A stretch of DNA of 40,721 nt from Chara braunii (GCA_003427395.1 BFEA01000092.1:2234591-2275311), one strand, 5' to 3'. Numbered from the stretch's first letter, positions 28,032-39,440 are shown. Program-made: numbers and translations. The notes: generated by a model not told the origin, from the sequence alone.

Positions 28032-28416
28032 NNNNNNNNNNNNNNNNNNNNNNNNNNNNNNNNNNNNNNNNNNNNNNNNNNNNNNNNNNNNNNNNNNNNN
28101 NNNNNNNNNNNNNNNNNNNNNNNNNNNNNNNNNNNNNNNNNNNNNNNNNNNNNNNNNNNNNNNNNNNNNNNNNNNNNNNNNNNNNNNNNNNNNNNNNNNN
28201 NNNNNNNNNNNNNNNNNNNNNNNNNNNNNNNNNNNNNNNNNNNNNNNNNNNNNNNNNNNNNNNNNNNNNNNNNNNNNNNNNNNNNNNNNNNNNNNNNNNN
28301 NNNNNNNNNNNNNNNNNNNNNNNNNNNNNNNNNNNNNNNNNNNNNNNNNNNNNNNNNNNNNNNNNNNNNNNNNNNNNNNNNNNNNNNNNNNNNNNNNNNN
28401 NNNNNNNNNNNNNNNN
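28032..28416. other. Assembly gap, 385 Ns
   Basis: An unresolved run of N. It begins at the 3' end of a repeat copy, so the gap probably reflects repeat-induced assembly failure. All frames spanning it are artefacts. Confidence 1.
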
Positions 28417-28533
28417 CACAGACTGTCCATGAGAGATGTATACCTCAAATACGAGCATCCTCGCTTGGTCAATCTGATAGGTTCAAACACCAAATGCTGG
28501 GTCAGTTACAGCAATTGAAAGTAAAAGTTGGGA

Positions 28534-28620
28534 AGGATGCTGAGCCCGGTTCTCAGCTTGTTCGGTTCAGTTTCTCCAGGTAGACTGTGAGGACCCCGGC
28601 CTCAATCTTCTTATTGGCTT
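28534..28620 (+). mobile_element. SINE-like copy L
   Basis: Hairpin 1 is GCTGAG-CCCGGTT-CTCAGC; two stem pairs differ from consensus and both sides have changed together. The body shares GTGAGGACCCCGGCCTC with copy A. No A-tail. Confidence 0.6.
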
Positions 28621-29034
28621 GGTGGGAAACAGGGGGGAAGGATTGGAAAGGTAGTATGGGAAGGAGCTACTGAGGCGGAAGATGGGGTCATCAAAAGAAA
28701 TGACAGGGTTGTGTTTAAAGACTGGTGTTCAATTGACTCCTCAATTCCCTTGAGACCCCTCTCAGATTTTCCTGACCCGTTCCCACCTCCCCCCAGTGTG
28801 GTTGTCCCCAATTCTTGGTTTGGAATCGGAGATGATTTGTGAATAGGATAACTACTGCTAGAGCGATCTATGCTGTGTTCTCACAGGGCGGATCAGCCTG
28901 ATGGGCACAAGATAGGCAATACAAACACAGATCGAAGAAGAGTCACTGTTATCACCAAAGTCAGTAGTTTCTCATCAGTACCAGAGCTTAAGAGTTCAAT
29001 CTGGCGCCACTCTATTGAGGGTGAAGAGGTACAG
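28621..29034. other. Geneless stretch
   Basis: Nothing was recognised. Confidence 0.4.
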
Positions 29035-29094
29035 GGGACGCTGGGCCCGGTTCCCAGCAAGTGCTCACTTTTTAATCTTTGTATTGCAACACTA
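29035..29094 (+). mobile_element. SINE-like copy M (head only)
   Basis: Hairpin 1 is GCTGGG-CCCGGTT-CCCAGC, another compensatory stem variant. It is followed by AAGTGC and unrelated sequence, 60 bp before copy N in the same orientation. Confidence 0.55.
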
Positions 29095-29192
29095 GGGACG
29101 CTGGACCCATTTTCCAGCAGGTGCAGTTCCCCACCAATAGACTGGAGCCCCCAGTGTGTCAGGTAGCCAAAAAAAAAAAAAAAAAAAAAAAA
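29095..29192 (+). mobile_element. SINE-like copy N with A24 tail
   Basis: Hairpin 1 is GCTGGA-CCCATTT-TCCAGC. AGGTGCAGTTCCCCACCAAT and AGACTGGAGCC follow, then a short 3' region and A24 (29169-29192). It is shorter than copy D because the third hairpin is absent. Confidence 0.7.
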
Positions 29193-29339
29193 GCCTTGGG
29201 CACTGGGACCGGTTTGTTAAAAAAAGAAAAAAGAAAAAAAAAAAAGAGGTCGACGTTACCATACTCCTGTCCAGACTCATACTGAATGGTTAGCTGCACC
29301 AAGGGGGTATACTAGATGGGGCTCTTTGGATGAATCTAT

Positions 29340-31640
29340 CGCTGTAACAAAGAATGATGGTTTTCAGGATAAGGATAGGGGAAAGTGCTAAGCGATAGAG
29401 GGGATAAATGTATTACAGGCGCTGTATAACAAGGATAATAAGTGGAAGTTAAATAGGAGAGCAGCCGATCCAGATCTGCAGTCACTTAGCGTAAACGGTT
29501 TAGCTTCTGCTAAACAAGAAAAACGGCAGGCCATCTGTGATCAACTGAAAGGGATAGATGGTAGGGAATGCGCAAGGAGGGAATTAGACAATCAATTGTT
29601 TAATAAAAAACAAATCAAATGCCGACCAGAAGAAGTCGGCAGTTTTATCACTTCTATGTGCATCGTGGAAAAGGAAGGAACTACGGTACAAAGAGAATGA
29701 CGAGTTGTTTCGGTTGCTGAAAGGGATGAAAGGCATCGATACAAAGAAAGTAAGGCAGATTGTACGAGGAATTATCTCCAGAGAATTGAAATAGAGATTG
29801 GGAATAAATCCAAGGCTTAGATTGATTGTGAGACTCCCCCTTCCGTACTACTGTGGATAAGAGAGAGGTAAGGATGAAACTTTGCAAGTGGTTGGAGGAA
29901 GAGATACCGGATGCTAACTTTGTAGACCTATTGCATAATAAGCTGAGGGTGGTATGGACAAAAGCCAGATCTGTAGCAGACTTGCTGCATAACCACAAGC
30001 ATTTCATGAAATCTGAATGCGAATGCGCGTGTAGGGATTTTGACTGGCCCAGATTCAAGGGGCATGTTTGGGTCAAACTGAGTTAAGTATCTGAGGTACA
30101 CCCCTTTCTCTATAACTCTAGGAATATCCCACATCCGTGCATGATCTGTGACCTGAATGAGTTTGTCACAGCCTGTGAACAGGCGGTTGAGCCGCGTAGG
30201 AAAGTTGAGTACTGTTAAAACAGGGTACGACTGAATTCCGCAAAGATACACAGATCTAGGCAAATTGTAGGCACAGACTGTGTACTGACTGAGTACATAA
30301 AAGGGATTGGGGGGGCTTTTGATGGACTGGTTTTATCACTAGTTGATAAAAATCCTGGGGAAATGCTAATTGAATGTCCGGTATTATACAGTTTTGGAAT
30401 GAGAATGATGTTATCAATGAAAGTCCAAGTTACTCGAAGCATGAAAAATCAGAAGATATGATCCTGAGTGAAATGAAGAGTGAATATACAAAGAAGAAGA
30501 TGGATCGAGTCGGGAGATGGAATAACGATGGATGCATACAACACGCATTTATCATGAGCAAAGAAAAAGATTTAAAGAAAAAGAGGCCCATATGCTCGTC
30601 ATATCAAAGCTCAACAAGATCAGGATCGAGTGTACTCACCAAAGTGTTAAATTTATTGATAAGAACAACCAAAATGGAACAATTTCAATTTGGATGCCAC
30701 AAATAAATTGAAGCAGGGAAATCAACGAAGTGAATGAGCAAATGGGCGGAATGGGGCATGAAGCCGAGGTTGAATTGCGTACGTACGATGTGAAAGAGAT
30801 GCTTACCATGATACCGCATGATGCAGTAAAGGATGTTGTTGAGTGGATCTTTTGTGAACATCGGGCAAAGAGGCAGTATTGTGCTCGCCGGGTAAAAATC
30901 AGAGGTAAAGGTGCGAGAATGGGGAAATCGGCTCGGGAAGGGGGTTGGAAGCCAATTCGACTTAGAGACCTACAAACCATAGTTGATTTTCTACTCAATA
31001 ATTGTTTTTTTAAATCACTGGGAGATATTTTACAATAGAAGAAGGGGATTCTGATAGGCGGACATGCTAGCCCATCGCTTGCTTGCTTGGTGTGCATGAA
31101 GAGTGAGCATAATTTTCTAAAATCTTTGCGATCGCATAAGTTATTGATTTTCAGACAAAGATTTGTGGACGCTCTCCTGATTATGACATGGCGGAAGAAA
31201 GGAAACCCCAAGGAAAAGGAAGAGGTTGAGAACACAATCAACATAATTGAGGATTGTTATCATAAATACCTAATCTTAGAGAGAACTGATGGAGGCAACA
31301 ACATTGCTGAATTCCTTGAGTCGAAAATACTCGTCACAAAGAATCCGGCAAAGGTTGTTTCCATGCGTAAATTCAAGAACGGTGAGAAAATTTGGGAGAT
31401 GAAAAAAGTAAAATTTAAAACTACAAAACAATTTTTTTTCTTTTGGTTCAACCGAACAAAAAGTTTGTTGCGATAATTGGAACGATATGTAGAATAAAAT
31501 ATAATACTACTTTGGAGTCCTTGCTATTCGTCCTTTTGATGACGTTTCACAGGGAATTAACTCTTCTTGGATACCCAAGTATCTTGTTTGTGAAAGCAAT
31601 GAAGCGGGTTGCAAATAGGGAGGGTGGGAGGGTTTAGCCT
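29340..31640 (+). pseudogene. Penelope-like-type reverse transcriptase remnant, copy 2 (longer, dead)
   Basis: A decayed relative of 20620-21715, with more of the N-terminus. Segments in order: LSVNGLASAKQEKRQAICDQ (near 29480), LRLIVRLPLPYYCG (near 29820), LRVVWTKARSVADLL plus a Cys-rich CECAC..FKGHVW (29940-30070), VDKNPGEMLIECPVLY (near 30345), fingers KEKDLKKKRPICSSYQSSTR (near 30565), motif A TYDVKEMLTMIP (near 30785), motif B ILIGGHASPSLACL (near 31050), motif C RFVDA (near 31160), and thumb ELTLLGYPSILFVKAMKRV near 31555-31610. The catalytic second Asp is lost (VDD to VDA), and a TAG precedes motif B. The E-x-x-x-GYP thumb pattern favours Penelope-like affinity. No endonuclease domain was identified. 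Confidence 0.6.
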
Positions 31641-32229
31641 CAAATGGCTGTGCTTTTCGAAAAATTATATGTCTAGGGGAAGGACTCATTACGGAAAGAG
31701 GAGTTTTACCCCCCAAACGACCAAGTTTTTTTAGAATAGGCCGCGACACTGAAGTGTAATGGGGGGGTGGGGACCCTGCAAACCCCTTGTGGAACTAGGT
31801 CTGCCGCACTCATAACATTTTATCTGGGCAGAGACTGGTTGTGTGAAAACAACAAGGAAGATCCCGCAGTTGGGTGCAGGTGTCACCAGGAGAGCATCAC
31901 GGCAATTCAATATCACGCCATCGATGAACTCGTATGCTTTAGAAAAGGGTAACTGTTGCACGACAAAATTGATGATTACATGGTGGAATCATCACGACCT
32001 CTTGATTTGCGTGTCTATGCGTTTGTGTGCTTAATTCAGTTGTTATTTTCGAGTTTGTTTTTTGAGTTTTTAGTTCTTTTAGTTTATTTATTTTAAAGAA
32101 ATGTGCGGCGTGGAGGCCGTGACAGACACGTTTGTACCACCTACGACGTAGAGGGAACAGATATATATTTGTGGGGGATGTAGAACCCACTACAGCTTGA
32201 GCAGAAAGAGTAGTAAGGGTTGTAATGAG
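31641..32229. other. Geneless stretch between RT copy 2 and LINE-3
   Basis: There are two short open frames (31767-32034) without a recognisable domain. They could be 3' sequence of the RT element, but I cannot show this. Confidence 0.35.
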
Positions 32230-33650
32230 CAAGTGTTGTACGCCCATCGCGTAATGTGGTTTTCTGTGAGATGTAAATTCCGACTACATTATTTTGAGCA
32301 ACTCTTGAGTAACCAGCCTCTGTTCGGAAACCCGCTAGTCTGCGACAATGACAAACAACCATTTTCCCTCGCTACAAACTCTCATTGGTTAACGTGGGTG
32401 AGAAATGGTATATACACCCTCGGTGACCTGTGGGACTGTCAGGCGGGTACTTAGAAAACGGTTCACCAGCTGCAGCCTCAATTGAAATATATCAAAAGCA
32501 TCCAAGCCAAGCTGCAGAAACTGCAGATGGCGATCCCGCCCCAATGGGTGGCTACACTACAGGACGGTCCGTCGCTGTGTCCCCTTGATTGGGTTATACA
32601 GGCTACCCCAAATGGCATCTCGGTGCTCATCTTCCGGGTATCACAAATAACCCAAGGAAGAGAACGGTTGCAGGCCTATGAATCGGGCTTACCGAGGGCA
32701 AGATGGGCCTCTCTTAAAAGAAATCGTGACTTGGATCGTAAGGCACAAAAAGACGAGCTGATGAGAATTAGAGTAGTGGGATCCGAGGATGCATGTTATT
32801 ATGCGTACGAAATGTCCACCCCAGTGGGGGGGCTACCTTTTGACCCAGATGAGTGGGAATGGAAAGGCACCAACCCCGTGCCGGTATGGCAATACTCAGT
32901 TAAACAAGGCTATAAACGAGCACACGCCTTCCACTCATCCACCAAAGTAGTCCAGAACGGATGGAAAAAGGACGCTCCGATAAGAGAAGAGTGTCTGCAT
33001 CACATCCCATGAGCCACACACGCTCACATCATGCCTACCTCCCATCGAGCCCTTCAATGGCAAATAACTCACTGCTATCTCCCAACCCCAGATTGGATCA
33101 CAACGAGATCCAACCTGGAGCAGGCCGGGATCCTCTCCCCAATATGTGCTCACTGCAGTCCGAATGCACAGCCACAAAGGGCGGACCTCGAACATACTCT
33201 ACTCGTGTGCCCGATGGCGACTCGATTGTGGCAATGGTGGGACGCGATGTGGCACACACTTATAGGCTCTGCATTCCACTGGGACCTTGCTCTAATCCTA
33301 ATGGGGAAACACCGACATATGCCAGCTGTTTGGACACCCTTCCAACGCAACCTTTTCGCCACATGAGATTGGCAGTCCTTATGGTAATCTAGAGGATTCG
33401 GTGCTCTGCAGAGCAACAAGACGATGCCTTTGGCTTCCACCAAGCCAGGGCACATGTATTGGAAGTCATACGAGCAAACCTCAGCAAAGCCAGCAAAAAG
33501 CTCGTCCAGGTACTGGCAATCCAGGACGGGGAGTGCAGGAGAAAGGCTATAGCTACTTTCGAGGAAATCTGGCTTGACCCCGAATGTAAGATGGCCGAAA
33601 TACACGAAAATGGGAAGCTTAGTTGGAAGAATTGGGCAATGCAGGATGAC
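32230..33650 (+). pseudogene. LINE-3 remnant, ORF2 C-terminal half with zf-RVT finger
   Basis: One frame runs through 32197-33366, broken by stops at 32452 and 33010, then shifts near 33400. Segments in order: FGNPLVCDN and YTLGDLWD (32320-32430), IPPQWVATLQDGPS (comparable to LPSHWTSVLKAGSE in LINE-1), LPFDPDEWEWKGTNPV (comparable to FDPKEWLWEQGT in LINE-2), LQWQITHCYLPTPDW and the CCHC finger C-x2-C-x11-H-x4-C (ICAHC...EHTLLVC near 33145-33215), then ...KMAEIHENGKLSWKNW (comparable to FASVSAEGKMLISSW in LINE-1). Endonuclease and RT are absent, as in a 5'-truncated insertion. No A-tail was found. Confidence 0.85.
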
Positions 33651-36600
33651 CAGCGGTCCTATCGTCGGCCCGGATGCTTCCCTGTGCCCCTGCCTTCCCG
33701 AACAATAGGTGCTATGCCCATGGTGTGCCTCAATGTAGGATCAGGAGTCCAACTCCTGAATGAACTAACCGCCCGTTGTCGGTGCGAATACCCTTACAAG
33801 GGTATCCGCCCTGGTTTTTGCAAGCGACAGAAAATAGGTTTGGTTTAAAGTTTAGGTATCCCGTGCGAGACGCGGCTGAATCTGTGGTTTACGATTGACT
33901 AGATGATTGACTAGAGTAGAGAGTGTGTGAGCGCGCAGATTGAAGGCGCGCGTGATCTCTTTTATTTTTGATGATTGAGAAGTCGGCGTGGTTGACGGCC
34001 AAGTTTTTATTTTCTGATTAAACCAAGGGTTAAAATAATATTTTTCTTTGATTGGTACGCTTGATCGTGATTTACGTACGCACGCGCAAAAGACGGGTCG
34101 TTGCAGGATAAAGCACGGGGTTTGACGGCATGGACCTAGTAGGTGACCAAGGCGGGACTTTGGAATGTCTTGGTAGGATCGCGAGTGGCAAAATACCTAC
34201 TTGTATAGGAGTCTGCTAGTATTAGGCCCAACTTTGGGCCTAACACTATTCCTTACGGTATCGGACTTTCAACAGGGAAATTCAGGGTTTGAGACCAACG
34301 GGTGTCGGCGCAGGAGTATTGGAGCGGCACGAAGGGACCGTGGGGTTGAGGGCCCTGCTGGGCTATCCCTCCTGGCTTTGCTGCCATGGGGTTGGAGCTT
34401 CCTCCTTGCCTTACTATGGTTTTTCCTTTATCGCTCTGTGAGTATCGTTTTATCCTTATTATTGAAATTAATATTATTATTATTGTTATTCGCGGCACTA
34501 GAGCCAATGGTGGTCAATGCGTATACATACCAGGGCAAGGACATAGCCGTGTTGGATGTACGGCTCGAGCTTCCCGACAGCCGTTCCGTTGGGACCCAAG
34601 AGATGACGAACTATGCTCGGGCATAGAGGGGCGAAGCGGCCTTGGGCTATTACTACCAAGATCCATATCGGGACCACCAACACCGCAACCTGTTGTTTGT
34701 GTGTGGGCATGTCCGGCGAGGCCGGAAAGTTGGGGACCATGTCTGAGCATGGCGTGCACAGGGCACTTTGGCAAGGGACTAAGGACTGGTATTTATGACT
34801 GTACCAGTCGGCCTAGCGCAATTAGCACACCCATGATCTGTGATATCGGATTCGAATGGTGCTTAGTTTCAGGGCCGTGCTAATCGGCTCGGTCCCATAG
34901 TAATCCTTCGGGACATCCGTTAAAATTGAAACGATACAGAGAAGATTCGCATGTACGATGCACAAGGACGACATGCATAAATCAAAAAGGGACTCGAACG
35001 CCTTGTTTTCCTTTTTTTTTTCTCTCTCTTAGTCAGTCGTCCTTTCCTGTCAAAATCAGATGCGCTGTGAAAACCGGTGCGGTCGAGCGTTGCGCTAAAT
35101 CACAAAGGGGATGGATCGTAGAAAGTGTGGAGTGCAGCGGATGGTGAAGACGAAGGTCGTGCAAGTGAGCGGAGTAGTTGGGTATGGTGGACCAAAGAGA
35201 TCACAGAACACCCGATTCGACATAGAGTAGGGCGAACTAAGAGGCAAAATTGGGCCTTCGACGTGCCGCGAAGTCGATGGCGCTGTCAGATTTGCAAAGG
35301 AGGAGTAGGTTTTATGCTAAGAGAGTTACAAGCTGCGCGGAGGTAGTATAGAGGTGATTATGGCAGAAGTAAAAGTCGTTTGACCGCTTGTTCTGTGATA
35401 AAACCAGGCAGCGAAAGACATGAGATAGGGTTTTTTTTAGGGAGGCGAACCCAATTACGAAGTTAGTTTGGGTGGTAAGTTAGTGTAGAAAGAGTTAGTA
35501 GGTGCATCTTTCGCGTTTCAGTGGAAGATCCATCCGAATTTTTGTTCTTTGTTTTTTATGGGAGTTGCAACAGACGAGCCACGGGATTGAAAATTTATTG
35601 GTTGGCAGGTGCATGTTCAGCGTTGTTGGTGGGGAAGTGTTTCTTCATTTCTTGGCATGAAAGGTAAGTGTATGCACCTATGATCTACGACAAGGTGCAT
35701 TCCGATTTAGCCGTATTGAGGAACGGTGTGGTGTGAGGCCGGCCGTGAAGTTACAGGCCTACTTGTTAAGAGATGTGTCGTTCGGCCTATCGTACGAGAG
35801 GAGTTAGGAGTAAGCGACGGAGCGAGGGAACGGAATGAATAAGGAAGGGCACTTACCTAAAAACCGAGTGGCGAAGTGAGCAGCAGGATTCAAAACTTAT
35901 CTGATGGTCAGTGCACCATTCATCCTACTGATCTGAGTTGGGGTCTTACCCGCGGAATGGTACGTTAGTCGTCTCATTCAGCGAAGTAGCAAGGAGCAAG
36001 TTGCAGTAGTGTAGGTTATCTGCTCACCGGTGAGTCGTCCATCCGGGTGAAAGGAAGAAGTTGTGAGGCGCCGCGCCTGTCTCTCAGGTCTGTGTGTTGC
36101 TCGTGTTGTCTGGCGGAAGCTGCAACAAACGGGCTACGGGAGGGGCAGGCCTGCCCTTTGGGTCGGAGTGTTTCCAATCATATCGACAGAGGCAGGGCAG
36201 CCGCAAGCGGGTTACAGGCTGAGGGTTTACCTGTTGACCGAGTCGAAGCAATCAAGGGTGCGAGTCACGGAGGATGGAGGCGGATACCGGTCCACTATGC
36301 ACAGTGGAGGAAGGGAGCAACGAGAGAGTTGTGAGACGGGAAAAACCATGCCTGTTTGCGAGAATGTTGTTGTGGATCTCGGTGGTCCAGCCTGTGCGTT
36401 GTAGTGAGTTCGACTTATGAATTTGAAGTTTGTGCGTAGGTACCTACGACGAGTTTAGTCTATGTTTTACAGCAAGGAACGGACTGTGCGTTGTTGAGAG
36501 TTGCTGCACGGCGGCGGTATGTAACGGTGAGCCGATGCTAAGAAGAATGCATGGCAGTACGTTTTGGTGCATGAGGTTTGCAGCTAGCTGCATATGCTCA

Positions 36601-37340
36601 TCACAAGCGGTGCTTTTTATTCTTGGTCTTGCGGACTGCACTATGTGCTACTATATGCTGCACGCTCAGGGTTGTTGAAAGAGGTTAGGATCTTACTGCG
36701 TTTGCATTAAGAGTGTTGCAGAACTAGCGGTTCAGTGCGACTGTTGTGCGTGTTGCGCTCACTCCGTAGTGATGGAGTTGGAACAAAGGCACGGGGATGT
36801 GTTGTATTCGAGAGCAAACCTTCTAAGCGGTGCAGCAACACCATTGCAGTGCCCTCATGCGTATCAAGATTTCAAGGCCCTCTCCTAGGAGTTGATTCAG
36901 TCCCTCTCTTGTATCTCAAGAGTCTGAAACCCCTCATTCTGTCTTTCTGACTCTCACTCTAGTCCTAATACGAGAGGAAGGCGGCAGACGGGATTGCAAC
37001 CCATAGGACCGCAGCAAGACTCTGTGGGGAGTCAACCCACCGATTGCGGGAGCTCTGCCGGAACTCGGGAGGAGTTTTGGAGGCAGAGAACTGAGAGGTA
37101 ACCTTTCATCTTCTTCTATAAACCCAGCTATGACCCATTATCTGTATTCCTTGTTACGTTTTAACTACACATATTGTGTGCATCATTACTTTGACTTTGA
37201 GTTTGACGTTCAGGACTTATATCAGAGTTAAATAAAGGAAGGTATGTTCAATGTCAATTTCAGTTTTGTTGTCTGACTGAAAGCAGATTGTGGGATTGCA
37301 TCTGGGGGATGAATGGGAGGAAGGTAGTATTGCTTAATCT
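33651..37340. other. Long unrecognised region, G-rich on the plus strand
   Basis: No coding domain, LTR boundary or tRNA-primer site was recognised in about 3.7 kb. A 20-bp motif GCAACARACGRGCYACGGGA occurs twice (35567-35586, 36122-36141). The plus strand is richer in G than C between about 34.1 and 36.8 kb. Frames up to 165 codons near 34.2-34.9 kb overlap on both strands and look accidental. It may be untranslated or internal sequence of the element that contains the downstream hairpin array. Confidence 0.4.
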
Positions 37341-37341
37341 G

Positions 37342-38078
37342 ACTGGGTCAATTAAAAGTTTGACAAGTCTTCATAAGTTTGGGGAGACCCAGTGCTATGT
37401 TTATTTTTGAATTGCCTGGAGGACCAGACATGTTCCATAAGTTTGGGTGGTCTGGTTTCTCTGACTTGCGACGGTTGTTTGTGCGTGACTTTTTAGGAAC
37501 CAGGCATTGTCCCAAGTTTGGGTGGATTGGTTGCCTTGTTTACTTTGAGTTTTCTCAGTTTCTTTTGATTCTGAACGAGGGGGTCTGAGCATGTTCCATA
37601 AGTTTGGGTGGTTCAACCCCTTCCTGTTTTATTTAAAGGAAACGAATCAGGTAGAGGGTCAGACATGTTCCATAAGTTTGGGTGGTCTTGGTCCAACGCC
37701 GCACACATGCTAGAACCAAAATGTTATAACTTGACTGTACGTTATTATTATTATATTTATGAACATGTTGGTCAGCTATTGTTCCATAAGTTTGGGTGGT
37801 CTGACTATAGTTTATCACAAACTGAAGAGAGTATTAACTAAGAATAAATTTGTGGTCGAAGGGGCAAACTGAATCTTGAGTTAAAAATGATCGGTTCAGT
37901 TATATGTTACCTCAAAAGACTAAGTGAAGATAATTATATAAAACTTGGATACTTAAACAGGTCAGGGCGACTAGGGTCGCTTAGTCATGTGCCCAAGGAA
38001 GAGAAAAATTGTTATGCCCTATGTTTGTGTATATTCAATGGTTGATCTAGACATGTTCCATAAGTTTGGGTGGTCTAG
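37342..38078 (+). repeat. Array of about seven hairpins with conserved loop and covarying stems
   Basis: The 20-nt sequence ATGTTCCATAAGTTTGGGTG is identical at 37430-37449, 37591-37610, 37665-37684 and 38053-38072, and near-identical at about 37779-37798, 37506-37525 and 37366-37384. Each copy is flanked by complementary arms that differ between copies: ACTGGGTC/GACCCAGT (37342/37386), ACCAGAC/GTCTGGT (37423/37450), AACCA/TGGTT (37498/37528), GGGGT(c)TGA/TCAACCCC (37580/37613), GGTCAGAC/GTCT(t)GGTC-type (37656/37685), GTCAG/CTGAC (37771/37801) and CTAGAC/GTCTAG (38047/38073). Conservation of loop and of pairing, but not of stem sequence, points to selection on structure. The loop-binding partner is unknown and no protein is encoded. 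Confidence 0.85.
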
Positions 38079-38373
38079 CTTTATGCTTTATGTAAGCTGA
38101 GTATAAAGGGATAAATCATTGAAAGACTATGAACTATTGTTTGATAAGCTTAACTTGAGGCTGGTGAGAGTACTTACCTTTGTAATTTGACCTTGCATTT
38201 GACTGAGTGAGATTACTACTTGGTCTGAGTTTGAGTTTGACAGGTAATTGCTTTAGAAGCTCGCCACGTGCTAGAGTCATATGAGATAGTTTCAATTCCT
38301 GCATTTTCTTAGTTAAGGTTTTTTTTTTTACTTAGGTAAATTTATGCATTTTCTGGGATCTTTTATTATACTT
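38079..38373. other. Spacer between hairpin array and 122-bp repeats
   Basis: AT-rich sequence without a gene. Confidence 0.4.
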
Positions 38374-39440
38374 AGTCTTGTATAAATCTTGGTAAGTCAC
38401 TTTCTCTACGGGAAGCGCTGCCGAAATTTTTACAAAACCAATAAGTTGATCAAATTTTGGTTTTCAAAAGTTCAGTTTATCTAAATTATATATATGACTT
38501 AGTAAAAATTAGGGAAGTCCCCTTTTCTAAATGGAGTACTGCCCAAATTTTTGCTAATTAGAGGAGTTAGACAAAATTGGACTTTGGGAAGTCAAAGTTA
38601 TTTTTTAGATTTTTTAATTTAGTTTTGTATAAATCTTGGAATAACATTTTCTTTACGGGAAGCGTTGTCCAAATTTCTACAAATCTAAGGAGTTAGTTTA
38701 ACCTCTGTAGCACACCGAACATGTTCGGAGTTTTTTCAAACATCCGAACATGTTCGTGTGTTCGGACGGGTTAGTTTAACCTCTGTAGCACACCGAACAT
38801 ATTCGGAGTTTTTCCGAACATCCGAACATGTTCGTGTGTTCGGCCGAATGTCACCCGAATGTGTTCGGCCGAACGTATTAAAAAAAAATAATAATAATAA
38901 TAATAATATTTTTTTATTTTTAACTCGACTTTGGTTACGACTTTGAGCATACCTCCAAGGCAAAATTTGTTTTTATTATTAGTTTACATAACATATATTT
39001 TTTTCAGATCTTTTGGATAATTTTTTTTTTTTTTTTTTTTATGTTCGCGTTCGAAGAGTTTCGGCGCTCGTTCACGTTCGGTCCCGAACATTCGGGTTCG
39101 GTCACCGAAACCGAAAACGATGCTATACAAAGTTAAACTTTGTCTTAAGTTGAAGTTAAGTCTAGCTTCTGAGTTCTTATCTGACTTTGTATAAATCTTG
39201 AAAGTTTACCTTTCTTGAGGAGATGCTGCCCAAATTTTTACTAATTTAGAGAGTTGGAAAAAATTCAACTTTCCAAAGTTAAATATTATTTATGTTTTCA
39301 TATCGAAGCTAGTATAAATTTCGAGAAGGCACTTTTCCTACGGGAAACGCTGCCGAAATTTTTTTAGGTTAAAGGAGATAGGTTATATTTTGACAGATGA
39401 CAATTATGGCAATCCACTCTGTTTAGAGGAGATTCTGCCA
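38374..39440 (+). repeat. Decayed ~122-bp tandem array, at least five units
   Basis: Units begin near 38374, 38496, 38622, 39180 and 39305, with a partial sixth near 39400. The shared pattern is TTGTATAAATCTTGG, then CTTTTCTTACGGGAAGCGCTG, then CC(C/G)AAATTTTTAC, then AGGAGTTAG. Spacing is 122-126 bp, interrupted between units 3 and 4. The GCTGCC(G/C)AAATTTTT motif is reminiscent of sub-repeats in plant LTR-retrotransposon non-coding regions; this is a recollection, not a search result. Confidence 0.75.
38692..39125. mobile_element. TTCGG-rich palindromic module inside the 122-bp array (MITE-like)
   Basis: A ~77-bp unit (TTAGTTTAACCTCTGTAGCA, then CACCGAACAT(G/A)TTCGGAG, ATCCGAACATGTTCGTGTG) is tandemly duplicated at 38692 and 38769. 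CCGAATGTGTTCGGCCGAACG and an (AAT)n/T21 AT-rich core follow, then a GTTCGCGTTCG..TTCGGTCACCGAAACCG block to about 39115. GAACATGTTC palindromes recur. The module disrupts the ~122-bp periodicity, which indicates insertion. hAT-type MITEs often have such ends, but no target-site duplication was defined. Confidence 0.55.

Noticed and set aside
27978-28583. Open frames of 130-200 codons crossing the gap
   Set aside because: They consist mostly of N and are artefacts of the unresolved sequence.
34201-34883. Overlapping 141-165 codon frames with hydrophobic runs
   Set aside because: The hydrophobic segments come from an ATT-rich simple stretch, and competing frames on both strands are equally open.
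36961-36980. TACGAGAGGAA resembling the 28S sarcin-ricin loop (also TACGAGAGGAG near 35800)
   Set aside because: Similarity does not extend beyond the short core, and no rRNA domain surrounds either site.
37342-38078. CRISPR-like array (regularly spaced short repeats)
   Set aside because: Spacing is irregular (73-276 bp), the genome is eukaryotic, and the repeats are loops of hairpins with variable stems.
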